This document shows, piece by piece, positions 53,437 through 61,647 of a DNA stretch of 64,000 nt; position 1 is the stretch's first letter, and every line of letters starts with the position of its first letter. This stretch comes from Lachnospiraceae bacterium. Its GTDB lineage: Bacteria; Bacillota; Clostridia; Lachnospirales; Lachnospiraceae. The DNA is taken from NCBI GenBank assembly GCA_910576385.1, contig CAJTIR010000006.1:62001-126000 (forward strand). Reading direction: 5' to 3'. The notes beneath the pieces are model-generated. The model worked only from the letters and a program-made list of their open reading frames with translations. It ran no database searches and was not told where the DNA came from. The position numbers and the translations under genes were made by a program.

Positions 53437-54567
53437 ATGCGAAAACAGGAACACTTGGTCAATATTATCAGTTTTACAAAAACAGGAAACCGCTTGGCCA
53501 GGCAGATAAAATCTATTTTGGAACAAAAACAAGAAAACAGTCACAAAGCCGACAGAAAAATAGTGGTAAATTTGCAAGATAGCCAAACATTGAGGCAGCC
53601 ATTGAGGGAGTGGTGTAAGGAATCTTTTACACAGTCTGGGCTTTTGATTTTTGTGGGAGCTGTGGGGATTGCAGTTCGTCTGATTGCTCCACATGTAAAG
53701 GATAAATTTACGGATCCCGCGGTATTAGCTGTAGATGAACAGGGAAATTTTGTAATTCCGATTTTGTCAGGGCATGTGGGAGGTGCAAATGAGTATGCCG
53801 TCTGGATTGCCAAAGCGTTGGGTGCTGTCCCAGTGATCACCACAGCAACAGATTTATATGGAAAATTTGCTGTGGATGTGTTTGCGGCAAAGAATGGCCT
53901 GACAATTTCAGAGCGGTTGTTGGCAAAAAAAATTTCAGCGGCTGTGCTGCGTGAAGAAAAAGTTGGATTTTCTTGTGAGTCTGCTGTTTCGGGCAGAATG
54001 CCAGCGGAATTGGTGTGGATGGAAATATCGCAAAAAGAACATATGAATTTGCCATGTCATTATAAGATCATTGATAATATCCCATATAAAATCCATGTAG
54101 GAGTTTTTCTAAGAGAGCAGGACAGACAAACGTTATTTTTGCATCCCAAAGTTTTGGTGTTGGGCATTGGCTGCAAAAAGGGTAAATCATTGGCGGAGAT
54201 CGAAAATTTTGTAAAACGAAAGTTCCAGGAGCAAGAACTTGCCTGGGATAGTGTCTGTGCAGTGGCCTCCGTGGAGCAAAAAAGACAGGAACTAGGATTA
54301 CAACAGTTCTGTCAGAAATGGCAGCTTTCCTTTCACACTTTCTCGCCAGAGGAGCTGGCAGAAATTCCAGGTGTATTTGCAGAATCTAAGTTTGTGGAAC
54401 ATACGATTGGAGTGGGAAATGTCTGTGAACGCGCGGCAGTGCGATGCGCCACAGTATTGGCGGCAGAAAAAAAGGTACATTTTCCCAGGCTGTTGCTGCA
54501 TAAAACAGCGGAAAATGGCATTACTCTGGCAATTGCTAAGATAGATTGGAGTGTAAAATTTGAGTAA
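53437..54567 (+). CDS. cbiG: Cobalt-precorrin-5A hydrolase
   Basis: CbiG opens the delta-lactone of cobalt-precorrin-5A and releases acetaldehyde, a step unique to the anaerobic route. The 376-residue protein has the N-terminal domain (FVGAVGIAVRLIAPHVKDKF, DPAVLAVDEQGNFVIPILSGHVGGAN) and the C-terminal CbiG domain (VLGIGCKKGKS, FHTFSPEELAEIPG, GVGNVCERAA). GGAG lies 7-8 bp before the ATG. Its end overlaps the cbiH start by 8 bp. Confidence 0.94.
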   Translation: MRKQEHLVNIISFTKTGNRLARQIKSILEQKQENSHKADRKIVVNLQDSQTLRQPLREWCKESFTQSGLLIFVGAVGIAVRLIAPHVKDKFTDPAVLAVDEQGNFVIPILSGHVGGANEYAVWIAKALGAVPVITTATDLYGKFAVDVFAAKNGLTISERLLAKKISAAVLREEKVGFSCESAVSGRMPAELVWMEISQKEHMNLPCHYKIIDNIPYKIHVGVFLREQDRQTLFLHPKVLVLGIGCKKGKSLAEIENFVKRKFQEQELAWDSVCAVASVEQKRQELGLQQFCQKWQLSFHTFSPEELAEIPGVFAESKFVEHTIGVGNVCERAAVRCATVLAAEKKVHFPRLLLHKTAENGITLAIAKIDWSVKFE

Positions 54568-55288
54568 ACTTTATGTAGTAGGAATTGGGCCGGGAGCCTA
54601 TGAGGAAATGACTGTGCGTGCTGTGCGGATTTTGGAGCAGTGTCAGGTAATTGTGGGCTATACGGTGTATGTGGAACTGGTGCGGGAGCATTTTCCAGGA
54701 AAGGAATTTTTGACTACCCCAATGCGTCAGGAGACAAAGCGTTGTCAGCTCGCTCTAAAAACAGCACAGTCTGGTAAAGATACCGCCATGATCTGCAGCG
54801 GAGACGCAGGCGTCTATGGTATGGCAGGGTTGTTGTTGGAGTTGGGGGTAGAATATCCGCAGGTGGAACTGGAATTTGTACCAGGAGTGACAGCGGCAGT
54901 CAGCGGCGCTGCGATTCTCGGAGCGCCGTTGATGCATGATTTCGCAGTGATTAGCCTTAGTGATCTGATGACGCCCTGGGAGTTGATTGCACAGCGTCTG
55001 GCAGCAGCGGCAGCAGCGGATTTTGTGATTTGTCTGTATAATCCGTCCAGCAAAAAACGAGCGGATTATCTGACGCGCGCCTGTGAGATTTTACGAAATG
55101 ACCGCAGAGGCAGTAATCTATGTGGGATTGTAAGTAATATCGGCAGAGAGGGAATGAACAGCAGAATTTGTACTCTGGAAGAATTGCAGGAAATCCAGAC
55201 AGATATGTTTTCCACAGTATTTATTGGAAATTCACAGACCAAGGAAGTGAATGGGAGAATGGTAACGCCCAGAGGGTATATTTTTTAG
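54560..55288 (+). CDS. cbiH: (Cobalt-)precorrin-3B C17-methyltransferase
   Basis: CbiH/CobJ methylates C17 and drives ring contraction. The 242-residue methylase has LYVVGIGPGAYEEMTVRAV, VIVGYTVYVELV, CSGDAGVYGMAGL and ICLYNPSSKKRADYL. The start is TTG at 54560 with GGAG about 8 bp upstream inside cbiG; this keeps the family N-terminus. The N-terminal-only form (no fused extra domain) is the common Firmicute version. Confidence 0.94.
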   Translation: MSKLYVVGIGPGAYEEMTVRAVRILEQCQVIVGYTVYVELVREHFPGKEFLTTPMRQETKRCQLALKTAQSGKDTAMICSGDAGVYGMAGLLLELGVEYPQVELEFVPGVTAAVSGAAILGAPLMHDFAVISLSDLMTPWELIAQRLAAAAAADFVICLYNPSSKKRADYLTRACEILRNDRRGSNLCGIVSNIGREGMNSRICTLEELQEIQTDMFSTVFIGNSQTKEVNGRMVTPRGYIF

Positions 55289-55320
55289 TCAAATACCTAC
55301 AGTAGAGATGATTTTGATCA

Positions 55321-57423
55321 ATGGAGGAGACCGTGCAAGAAGTATTGATTTTTTCAGGGACAAGCGAGGGTCGAAAACTGGCCGAACAATTGTTAGAAAA
55401 CCAAATTGCCGCAACTGTCTGCGTGGCTACAGATTATGGCCGGGAGGTAATGGAGCAGGAAATAGAAAATCCTTTGCTTGAGGTGCAGAGGGGACGTCTA
55501 GATTTGCCGCAGATGGAAAAATTGATTGGCAGCAAATCTTGGACCGCTGTGGTGGACGCCACCCATCCTTTTGCGCAGCAGGTGACAAAAAATATTGCGC
55601 AGGCCTGTGCAAATCAGGGTTGTAAGTTATGGCGTCTTTTGCGGCAAGCGGATGAAAAGATGGATAGCGAAGGAGGCGGACAACTAGAGAATCAAACAGG
55701 GGCTTCGCATATGCCAGAGGACAAAATCATCTATGTGGATTCTGTGGAGGAGGCGGCAGTTTATCTCAACCAGACACTAGGAAATATATTTTTTACCACG
55801 GGCAGCAAAGATTTACCCAAATATCTCAGTGTAATTGAAGATATTTCCAGAGTCTATGTCCGCATTCTGCCAGATGCCATGCAGTTGGAGAAGTGCCGCA
55901 GTCTGGGCTTAATGGGAAAGCAGATCATCTGTATGCAGGGACCATTTAATGAGGATTTAAATATAGCTATGCTTCGGCAGATTCAGGCGTCTGTGCTGGT
56001 CACAAAAGAGACTTCCAATGCTGGAGGATTGACAGAAAAGCTGCGCGCGGCTGCTAAGACAGGTGCGAAGGCGCTTGTAATTCGCCGTCCTTGTGAACAT
56101 GGCTATTCTATGGAGCAAATATTAGGAAAACTGGGAGTGAAGCGTACCACAAAGAGGCGTGTGATCCTTGCAGGTATGGGGATGGGAAGTTTGTCCAATA
56201 TGACCAGAGAGGTGTACAAAGCTTGTCAAAATGCCGATCTAATCATTGGAGCTGCACGGATGTTAGAGACAGTAAAGAGTATGGGAAAACCTGCGAAGAT
56301 TCTATATCGCAGTGAGGAAATCGTAGAATATGTTGTCAGTCATCCCAAATATCAGGATATTGTGGTTTTGTTGTCTGGTGATGTGGGATTTTACAGCGGG
56401 GCAAAGAAACTTTTGCAAGCATTTTCTGAGATTAATGAAAAACAGGAAAGCAAAGAGTATCAGACATCTTTCAGTGATGGCGGCAGAAAAGCTTTTCCAA
56501 CTTACCAATTACAGTTAATGTGCGGCGTGCCGTCAGTAGTCTATTTTGCTTCTCGGCTGGGGATTCCCTGGGAGGATATGGCGCTGTTAAGTTTGCATGG
56601 CAGACAACAAAATCTAATTGGGACATTACAGAGTTGTGGCAGCGTATTTGCTCTTATGGAGGGAGCAGAGGGGATTCGAAGACTAAGCCGTGAACTTTTA
56701 GAATATGGTTTTTTAGAGATAGAAATGAATATTGGTAGTCAGCTCAGTTATCCGCAGGAGAAGATTTTACAAGGAAGGCCAGAACAGTTTTTAGATTATG
56801 ACGATCAGGGCGTTGCTGTGGTGATTTTACGTAAGCGGCGGGCTAGTGATCCGGTCGTCACACATGGGATTCCTGATACAGAATTTGTCCGTGGGGAAGT
56901 ACCGATGACTAAGGAGGAAGTGCGCAGTGTTTCTCTGTCAAAGCTGGCTCTAACAAAAAATGCCATTGTCTATGATATTGGGGCGGGTACAGGGAGTATT
57001 GCCATAGAGTGTGCCAAGCAAGCAGTCTATGGAAAAGTATATGCAATAGAGAGAAATTCCCTGGCATTGCGTTTGATTGAAGAGAATAAATTAAGACATC
57101 AAGTATGGAATTTGGAGTTAATTGAGGGAGAAGCGCCGCAGGCGCTTAAACCACTTCCGGCGCCTACGCATGTATTTATCGGTGGCAGCGGTGGCAAATT
57201 GCAAGAGATTGCAGAACTCGTATGGAGGAAAAATCCTTCCGTGCGCATAGTGTTGAATGTGGTTTCTCTAGAAACAATGAGAGAGATTATGGAATTGATG
57301 AACGGTATGGTATTTTCTGAGCAGGAAATGGTACAGGTGTCAGTGGCAAAGGCAAAAATTCTCGGACAACACCATTTAATGATCGGACAGAACCCAGTCT
57401 ATGTGATCACTTTACAGAAATGA
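55321..57423 (+). CDS. CbiJ-CbiE-CbiT trifunctional fusion
   Basis: Three sequential enzymes lie in one 700-residue chain. Residues about 1-265 are CbiJ/CobK, cobalt-precorrin-6A reductase (LIFSGTSEGRKLAEQL, VVDATHPFAQQVTKN, TTGSKDL, RRPCEHGYSMEQI). Residues about 275-490 are CbiE, the C5-methyltransferase (VILAGMGMGSLSNMTREV, LLSGDVGFYSGAK, CGVPSVVYFASRLGIPWED). Residues about 515-700 are CbiT, the decarboxylating C15-methyltransferase (TEFVRGEVPMTKEEVRSVSL, SAM loop YDIGAGTGSIAIECA near 553). CbiE-CbiT fusions (CobL) are common; the CbiJ fusion is less so. The start could instead be GTG at 55333, which has GGAGGA just upstream. cbiC, cobaltochelatase and later genes are not in the window. 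Confidence 0.9.
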   Translation: MEETVQEVLIFSGTSEGRKLAEQLLENQIAATVCVATDYGREVMEQEIENPLLEVQRGRLDLPQMEKLIGSKSWTAVVDATHPFAQQVTKNIAQACANQGCKLWRLLRQADEKMDSEGGGQLENQTGASHMPEDKIIYVDSVEEAAVYLNQTLGNIFFTTGSKDLPKYLSVIEDISRVYVRILPDAMQLEKCRSLGLMGKQIICMQGPFNEDLNIAMLRQIQASVLVTKETSNAGGLTEKLRAAAKTGAKALVIRRPCEHGYSMEQILGKLGVKRTTKRRVILAGMGMGSLSNMTREVYKACQNADLIIGAARMLETVKSMGKPAKILYRSEEIVEYVVSHPKYQDIVVLLSGDVGFYSGAKKLLQAFSEINEKQESKEYQTSFSDGGRKAFPTYQLQLMCGVPSVVYFASRLGIPWEDMALLSLHGRQQNLIGTLQSCGSVFALMEGAEGIRRLSRELLEYGFLEIEMNIGSQLSYPQEKILQGRPEQFLDYDDQGVAVVILRKRRASDPVVTHGIPDTEFVRGEVPMTKEEVRSVSLSKLALTKNAIVYDIGAGTGSIAIECAKQAVYGKVYAIERNSLALRLIEENKLRHQVWNLELIEGEAPQALKPLPAPTHVFIGGSGGKLQEIAELVWRKNPSVRIVLNVVSLETMREIMELMNGMVFSEQEMVQVSVAKAKILGQHHLMIGQNPVYVITLQK

Positions 57424-57430
57424 GGATGTT

Positions 57431-58108
57431 ATGGTAAATCGAGTAAATGGACAAAAATATTATGAATATGCGAAGATCAATCGCCAGAAACGGGAATCTA
57501 CGGAATCTTCAGAATTTCACATGGATCCGCAGAATCAGGGAGTGATTTATGAGAAGAGTGAAGAGAAAAAGGAAACTTCTAAGGCGGCGGCTAAGGAAGA
57601 GCCTTTGGCACAAAATACGGAGAAAATCCAAACTGGGGTGAAGATTGAGCTTTCCCATCAGGGACATAAGCGAGCCGAGAAGGGCAGACAGCGTGAGATT
57701 CTGACGGAGCAAGTAAAAAAATTTGCTCAAACAGCCATTACATTTTTAAAAGCTCTGTGGGACAGGGTTTGGAATGAATCGCCTCAGCAAAAGGAGACAG
57801 AATTTCCAGAGGTTTTGGCAGAACGGATGGAGGAAGCAGAGGAACAGGGAAAAGAGATAGAACTCTATGATCTAGAAGGAAAAGATATGTTGGCGCAGTC
57901 TATTTACAGCCAAGAGGAGATCCGAGCTATATTTCGGAGGGGAGATCAAAGAGAGATTCAGGATTTTCTATCTAATCACGGAGAGCGCCATCTTGCCAAA
58001 AATTCAGATCTTTTGACACAATATGACAAAAGGGGATTTATTGTGGGGATAAATCGTTCTGACAAAGAATTGATTTTGCATGGGGGAAAAAATGAGATCA
58101 AACTGTAG
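57431..58108 (+). CDS. Hypothetical charged protein
   Basis: The 225-residue product is highly charged and hydrophilic, with no signal peptide or membrane segment. The N-terminal 110 residues are probably disordered (EKSEEKKETSKAAAKEEP). The C-terminal part (about 150-225) looks folded (DMLAQSIYSQEEIRAIFRRG, RHLAKNSDLLTQYDKRGFIVG). It begins 7 bp after cbiJET with GAGG before the ATG, so it is co-transcribed with the cobalamin genes, but nothing suggests a B12 function. The family is not recognised. Confidence 0.6.
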   Translation: MVNRVNGQKYYEYAKINRQKRESTESSEFHMDPQNQGVIYEKSEEKKETSKAAAKEEPLAQNTEKIQTGVKIELSHQGHKRAEKGRQREILTEQVKKFAQTAITFLKALWDRVWNESPQQKETEFPEVLAERMEEAEEQGKEIELYDLEGKDMLAQSIYSQEEIRAIFRRGDQREIQDFLSNHGERHLAKNSDLLTQYDKRGFIVGINRSDKELILHGGKNEIKL

Positions 58109-58111
58109 AAC

Positions 58112-58143
58112 TAGTACAACGAATCTTATTTTCGTTGTACTAT
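58112..58143 (+). terminator. Terminator after the cobalamin operon
   Basis: TAGTACAACGA pairs with TCGTTGTACTA around a short AT-rich loop, followed by TATAATT. It is the first clear terminator downstream of cbiD. Confidence 0.7.
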
Positions 58144-58147
58144 ATAA

Positions 58148-58176
58148 TTGACGGTTATGGTGTTGTATGATATTAT
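58148..58176 (+). promoter_or_regulatory. Promoter of the Hpt gene
   Basis: TTGACG (58148-58153) and TATTAT (58171-58176) are separated by 17 bp; the gene starts at 58237. Confidence 0.65.
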
Positions 58177-58236
58177 TATCAATATAAGATGGTATGTTAA
58201 TGAAATAAAAGGACATAGAGGAAAGGAAGAAATAAT

Positions 58237-58587
58237 ATGGGAATGATTGAGGATTTAAAGGAGTTGGGGGTTAATACAGAAGAAGGATTAAAGCGTTTAA
58301 ATGGCAATCAATCCTTTTATGAGAAGATGCTGCGTTCTGTTCCCAAAATGTTGGAAAAAGATCCAGTTGATCCAGAATTTCCAGCAGATGATTATGGCGA
58401 TATTATTGAGAAGACGCATGCAATCAAGGGTGCAACCGGGAATTTGTCTTTGACCCCTTTATATGAGGCATATACACAGATTGTGGATTTGCTGCGTGAA
58501 AGTAAGCCTGAGGAAGCGCGGAAAATTCTCAAGGATATCCTGCCTGTACAGGAGCAGATTTTAAATACAATTAACCAATATCAATAG
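58237..58587 (+). CDS. Orphan histidine phosphotransfer (Hpt) domain protein
   Basis: Hpt proteins pass phosphoryl groups between hybrid kinases and response regulators. The 116-residue protein is a single helical Hpt domain with the phospho-acceptor motif KTHAIKGATGNL (His61). Sequence before and after fits the four-helix bundle. AAGGAAG precedes the ATG. No kinase or regulator is adjacent, so its partner must be elsewhere; the c-di-GMP protein at 34896 has no receiver domain and is not an obvious partner. Confidence 0.8.
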   Translation: MGMIEDLKELGVNTEEGLKRLNGNQSFYEKMLRSVPKMLEKDPVDPEFPADDYGDIIEKTHAIKGATGNLSLTPLYEAYTQIVDLLRESKPEEARKILKDILPVQEQILNTINQYQ

Positions 58588-58602
58588 GTCATATGGTATA
58601 AT

Positions 58603-58645
58603 TCCTGTTTTTTCTTGATATAATAAATTAAATTGAAAAACAGGA
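58603..58645 (+). promoter_or_regulatory. Hairpin enclosing the asnB Shine-Dalgarno
   Basis: TCCTGTTTTTTC (58603-58614) and GAAAAACAGGA (58635-58645) are near-perfect inverses. The 3' arm is the asnB ribosome-binding site (CAGGAG), 9 bp before the ATG. Folding would hide the site. It might be an hpt terminator or a translational control of asnB. Confidence 0.45.
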
Positions 58646-58654
58646 GTTATTGAT

Positions 58655-60508
58655 ATGTGTGGAATTGCAGGATTCTATCATAGAGAGAAAGATTATGAAA
58701 AGGATGGAACATATTATCGTTCCATCCTTGTTGCTATGCATGAAAAACTTCAGAGAAGAGGGCCGGATGATGCAGGTATTTATCTGAGTGGGCATTGTGG
58801 ATTGTCCCACAGCCGTCTGTCTATTATCGACCTCTCAGGAGGTCATCAGCCAATGGTGCGCCGGGCAGGAGAGCGCACATGTGCCATTGTATACAATGGG
58901 GAGTTGTATAATGCCAGAGAGCTTCGTGAGGAGCTGATGGAAAAGGGATGGAAGTTTGAGACTACTTGTGATACAGAAGTAATTTTGCTGGGATTTATGG
59001 AATATGGAGTGGAGATTGCCTCAAAGCTCAACGGTATTTTTGCCTTTGCTATTTTAGATCAGCGAAACGATACCTTATATTTGTTCCGTGATCCCATCGG
59101 AGTAAAACCCTTGTTTTATATGAAAAAAGATCATGAATTGATCTTCGGCTCAGAGATAAAAGCAATTTTAGCGCACCCATCAGTGAATGCAGAACTTGAC
59201 CGGGAGGGGTTAAATGAGATTTTTGGAATTGGTCCGGCTCGGAGTACAGGCTGCGGTGTACTCAAAGGTATGAAAGAGGTGTGCCCAGGAGAGTACATTA
59301 CTTATGGCAAAAAGCGCGCTCTGCAGCGCAAGGTGTACTGGAAGCTTGAGAGCTTTCCTCATACGGACAGTTATGAGAAGACAGTTGAGACAGTTGCGGA
59401 ATTAGTTCAGGATTCGATTCGCCGTCAGATGGTGTCGGACGTACCAATCTGCACATTTTTGTCTGGTGGTGTGGACAGCAGTCTGGTTTCTGCCGTGTGT
59501 GCCGCAGAACTGAAAAAACAGGGCAAGCAGCTTACTACATTTTCTTTTGATTTTGTGGATAATCAGAAGAATTTTAAGGCCAATGCTTTTCAACCCTCTC
59601 AGGATCGTCCCTATGTGGAAAAAATGGTACAGTATATTGGCTCAGACCATCATTTTTTGGAATGTGACAACACACATCAGCTTACCATGCTGTATGATTC
59701 TGTGAAGGCACACGATCTGCCAGCAATGGCGGATGTAGATTCGTCCATGTTGTATTTTTGTTCTCAAGTCAGCAAGAGCCATAAAGTGACCTTGACAGGG
59801 GAATGTGCAGATGAGATTTTTGGGGGTTATCCCTGGTTTCATCGGCAAGAATGTTTTCAGGCTCAAACGTTTCCTTGGACAATGGATTTATCTCCTCGCA
59901 AAGAATTGCTCTCAGATGAATTTCTGGAATATCTGCGCATGGATGAATATGTGAGGGAGAGTTATCAACATTCGATAGCGCAAACGCCCCGCTGTGAGGA
60001 GGACAGCCCGCAGGAGGCCAGGCGGCGGGAAATTTCCTGGCTCAATCTGCGCTGGTTTATGCAGACACTTTTAAACCGCATGGACCGCACCAGCATGTAC
60101 AGCGGTCTGGAAGCAAGAGTTCCTTTTGCAGATCCAAGGATTGTCCAATATGTGTGGAATGTGCCTTGGGAGATGAAAGCCAAGGATGGGGTGGTAAAAA
60201 ATCTGCTGCGTCAGTCTGGCAGAGGGCTTTTGCCTGAGGAAGTGCTGTTTCGCAGAAAATCTCCTTATCCAAAGACCTACGATCCGCGCTATGAGAATCT
60301 TCTAAAAGACAAAATCCGCGAAATGCTCGCGCATGAGGACGCCCCAGTGCTGCAGTTTTTGGATCGCAATAAGGTGGAAGCGTTTTTGGCGCGTCCTTCC
60401 GATTATGGCAAACCTTGGTATGGTCAGTTAATGGCCGGGCCACAGCTTCTGGCTTATCTGCTGCAGATCAATGCTTGGATGGAGTTATATCAAATTACAG
60501 TTCACTAA
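58655..60508 (+). CDS. asnB: Asparagine synthase (glutamine-hydrolysing)
   Basis: AsnB uses glutamine, ATP and aspartate to make asparagine; some paralogues amidate peptidoglycan or natural products. The 617-residue protein starts MCGIAGFY, with Cys2 as the glutaminase nucleophile, then RRGPDDAGIY and YNGELYNARELRE. The synthetase domain has FLSGGVDSSLVSAV (PP-loop, about 269-281), GECADEIFGGYPWF and DRTSMYSGLEARVPFADPRIV. The length fits the AsnB/AsnO type. CAGGAG lies before the ATG, within a hairpin. Confidence 0.93.
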   Translation: MCGIAGFYHREKDYEKDGTYYRSILVAMHEKLQRRGPDDAGIYLSGHCGLSHSRLSIIDLSGGHQPMVRRAGERTCAIVYNGELYNARELREELMEKGWKFETTCDTEVILLGFMEYGVEIASKLNGIFAFAILDQRNDTLYLFRDPIGVKPLFYMKKDHELIFGSEIKAILAHPSVNAELDREGLNEIFGIGPARSTGCGVLKGMKEVCPGEYITYGKKRALQRKVYWKLESFPHTDSYEKTVETVAELVQDSIRRQMVSDVPICTFLSGGVDSSLVSAVCAAELKKQGKQLTTFSFDFVDNQKNFKANAFQPSQDRPYVEKMVQYIGSDHHFLECDNTHQLTMLYDSVKAHDLPAMADVDSSMLYFCSQVSKSHKVTLTGECADEIFGGYPWFHRQECFQAQTFPWTMDLSPRKELLSDEFLEYLRMDEYVRESYQHSIAQTPRCEEDSPQEARRREISWLNLRWFMQTLLNRMDRTSMYSGLEARVPFADPRIVQYVWNVPWEMKAKDGVVKNLLRQSGRGLLPEEVLFRRKSPYPKTYDPRYENLLKDKIREMLAHEDAPVLQFLDRNKVEAFLARPSDYGKPWYGQLMAGPQLLAYLLQINAWMELYQITVH

Positions 60509-60735
60509 AGTGAGCGTAGACAGGACAGATATTTATGTGAGATTTTTAAATAATTCGTTTCTTCAAATAAACGGAGACAAGGTGATCAGATTAACTTATG
60601 GAGGCTAAGGGAATCCTTAGTCTCCATAAAGTTTAATGAGGATGCTCTGTCTCTTGTGAGCGCATTTTCCACAGCTTTCTTGATTACAATGCTTGAATTT
60701 GTCGCACCTGTTGCTGCTTGTCAAGGATGTATTCA
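60509..60735. other. Junction region between asnB and the mobile element
   Basis: The spacer holds a strong hairpin at 60596-60630 (TTATGGAG-CTAAGG / CCTTAG-CTCCATAA) without a clear T run, then sequence of unknown origin up to tnpW. An element end may lie here, but no terminal repeat or target duplication can be identified without the other end. Confidence 0.4.
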
Positions 60736-60936
60736 TCATTTTTCATCACTTTTTCTTGGTCTGCCCTGTTTCCCATGCTCTAAATCGTGGAGAATGACAC
60801 GCTTTAGCTTATCCTTTACGCTTTGGGTACTCGTATCAGAAAAATGTATCTCGACTAAATACCTTGTCTTGTCAATTTTCTGTTGTAAACAGGGCGTTAA
60901 TCGCCCTGTGGTGTTGGTCTGAATGTTGTCGCCCAT
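60736..60936 (-). CDS. tnpW: TnpW-like small transposon protein
   Basis: The 66-residue protein has the TnpW pattern: TGRLTPCLQQKIDKTRYLVEI, then HFSDTSTQSVKDKLKRVIL and a basic tail. Such proteins are found on conjugative and mobilizable elements of Clostridia; function is unknown. An AGGAGG is 4-5 bp upstream of the ATG. All genes from here to the right window edge are leftward, consistent with one element. Confidence 0.7.
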   Translation of the reverse strand: MGDNIQTNTTGRLTPCLQQKIDKTRYLVEIHFSDTSTQSVKDKLKRVILHDLEHGKQGRPRKSDEK

Positions 60937-61031
60937 TGTTCCTCCTTAATGGCAAAAAATAGAGCATATAGATTTCAGTTCCTATATGCTCTAACGCTGT
61001 TACTATATTTGATTTTGATTGATATGATTGA

Positions 61032-61507
61032 TTACGCTAATTGCATAACCTCCGTTTCAAGTTCCTTTAATTCGTCTAATGATAATGAGGGAACACATAG
61101 TGCGATTTCATCAAGTGATAGCTTTCCCATTTTTATCATTCTTTCCGCTGTTTCTCTAGCTTCATCATGCCTTTCACTTCTGATAGACGACTTCATAATC
61201 TGTTCTTCATCAAACAAACTCATCATAATCGTCACAACCTCCTTTTCTCTCTGCGCTAAATATTCCCTTAAAACATTCCTATCCTTGCATATGCGGATTG
61301 TTTCTGTAACTGCCTTTTATTATTGACAATAAAACCTAAATCGTTATACAGATTATCAGTTAGCACATTTGTGATTGTTACATCTGTAAGTGAGTCCTCT
61401 GTCGCTGTGGTGTCCTCCAGGTGGAGCGTTTTATATAGCTTTAGCAGATAACGCTTGTTTTGAAAAAGGTCAAGGAATACGCTGTTTTTTGCTGTACGCT
61501 TTGCCAT
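61032..61507 (-). pseudogene. Rpn-family nuclease gene with internal deletion and frameshift
   Basis: Rpn (PD-(D/E)XK) proteins are recombination-promoting nucleases. The start at 61507 (MAKRTAKNSVFLDLFQNKRY, with AGAGGAAG upstream) continues to NVLTDNLYNDLGFIVNNK. The central nuclease part is then missing. A different frame resumes with VTETIRICKDRNVLREYLAQ and REKEVVTIMMSLFDEEQIMK and ends LSLDELKELETEVMQLA at 61032. These are the two ends of one gene. The deletion removes the catalytic core, so it is inactive. A TTGTAA-17-TATAAT promoter remains upstream. Confidence 0.8.
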
Positions 61508-61608
61508 GACTTCCTCTATCTGTTTTATATCGTCCGACACCTTATGACCTCGATTTCTAAAAATCTGTGACACAAAATACGATATATCCTGTTCCTGCCA
61601 CACTTCAA

Positions 61609-61637
61609 TTATACAAAAAAACGCTTGTCTTTACAAT
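61609..61637 (-). promoter_or_regulatory. Promoter of the Rpn remnant
   Basis: On the minus strand TTGTAA (61632-61637) and TATAAT (61609-61614) are spaced by 17 bp. It lies between the relaxase stop and the Rpn start. Confidence 0.7.
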
Positions 61638-61647
61638 AAAATTCACA

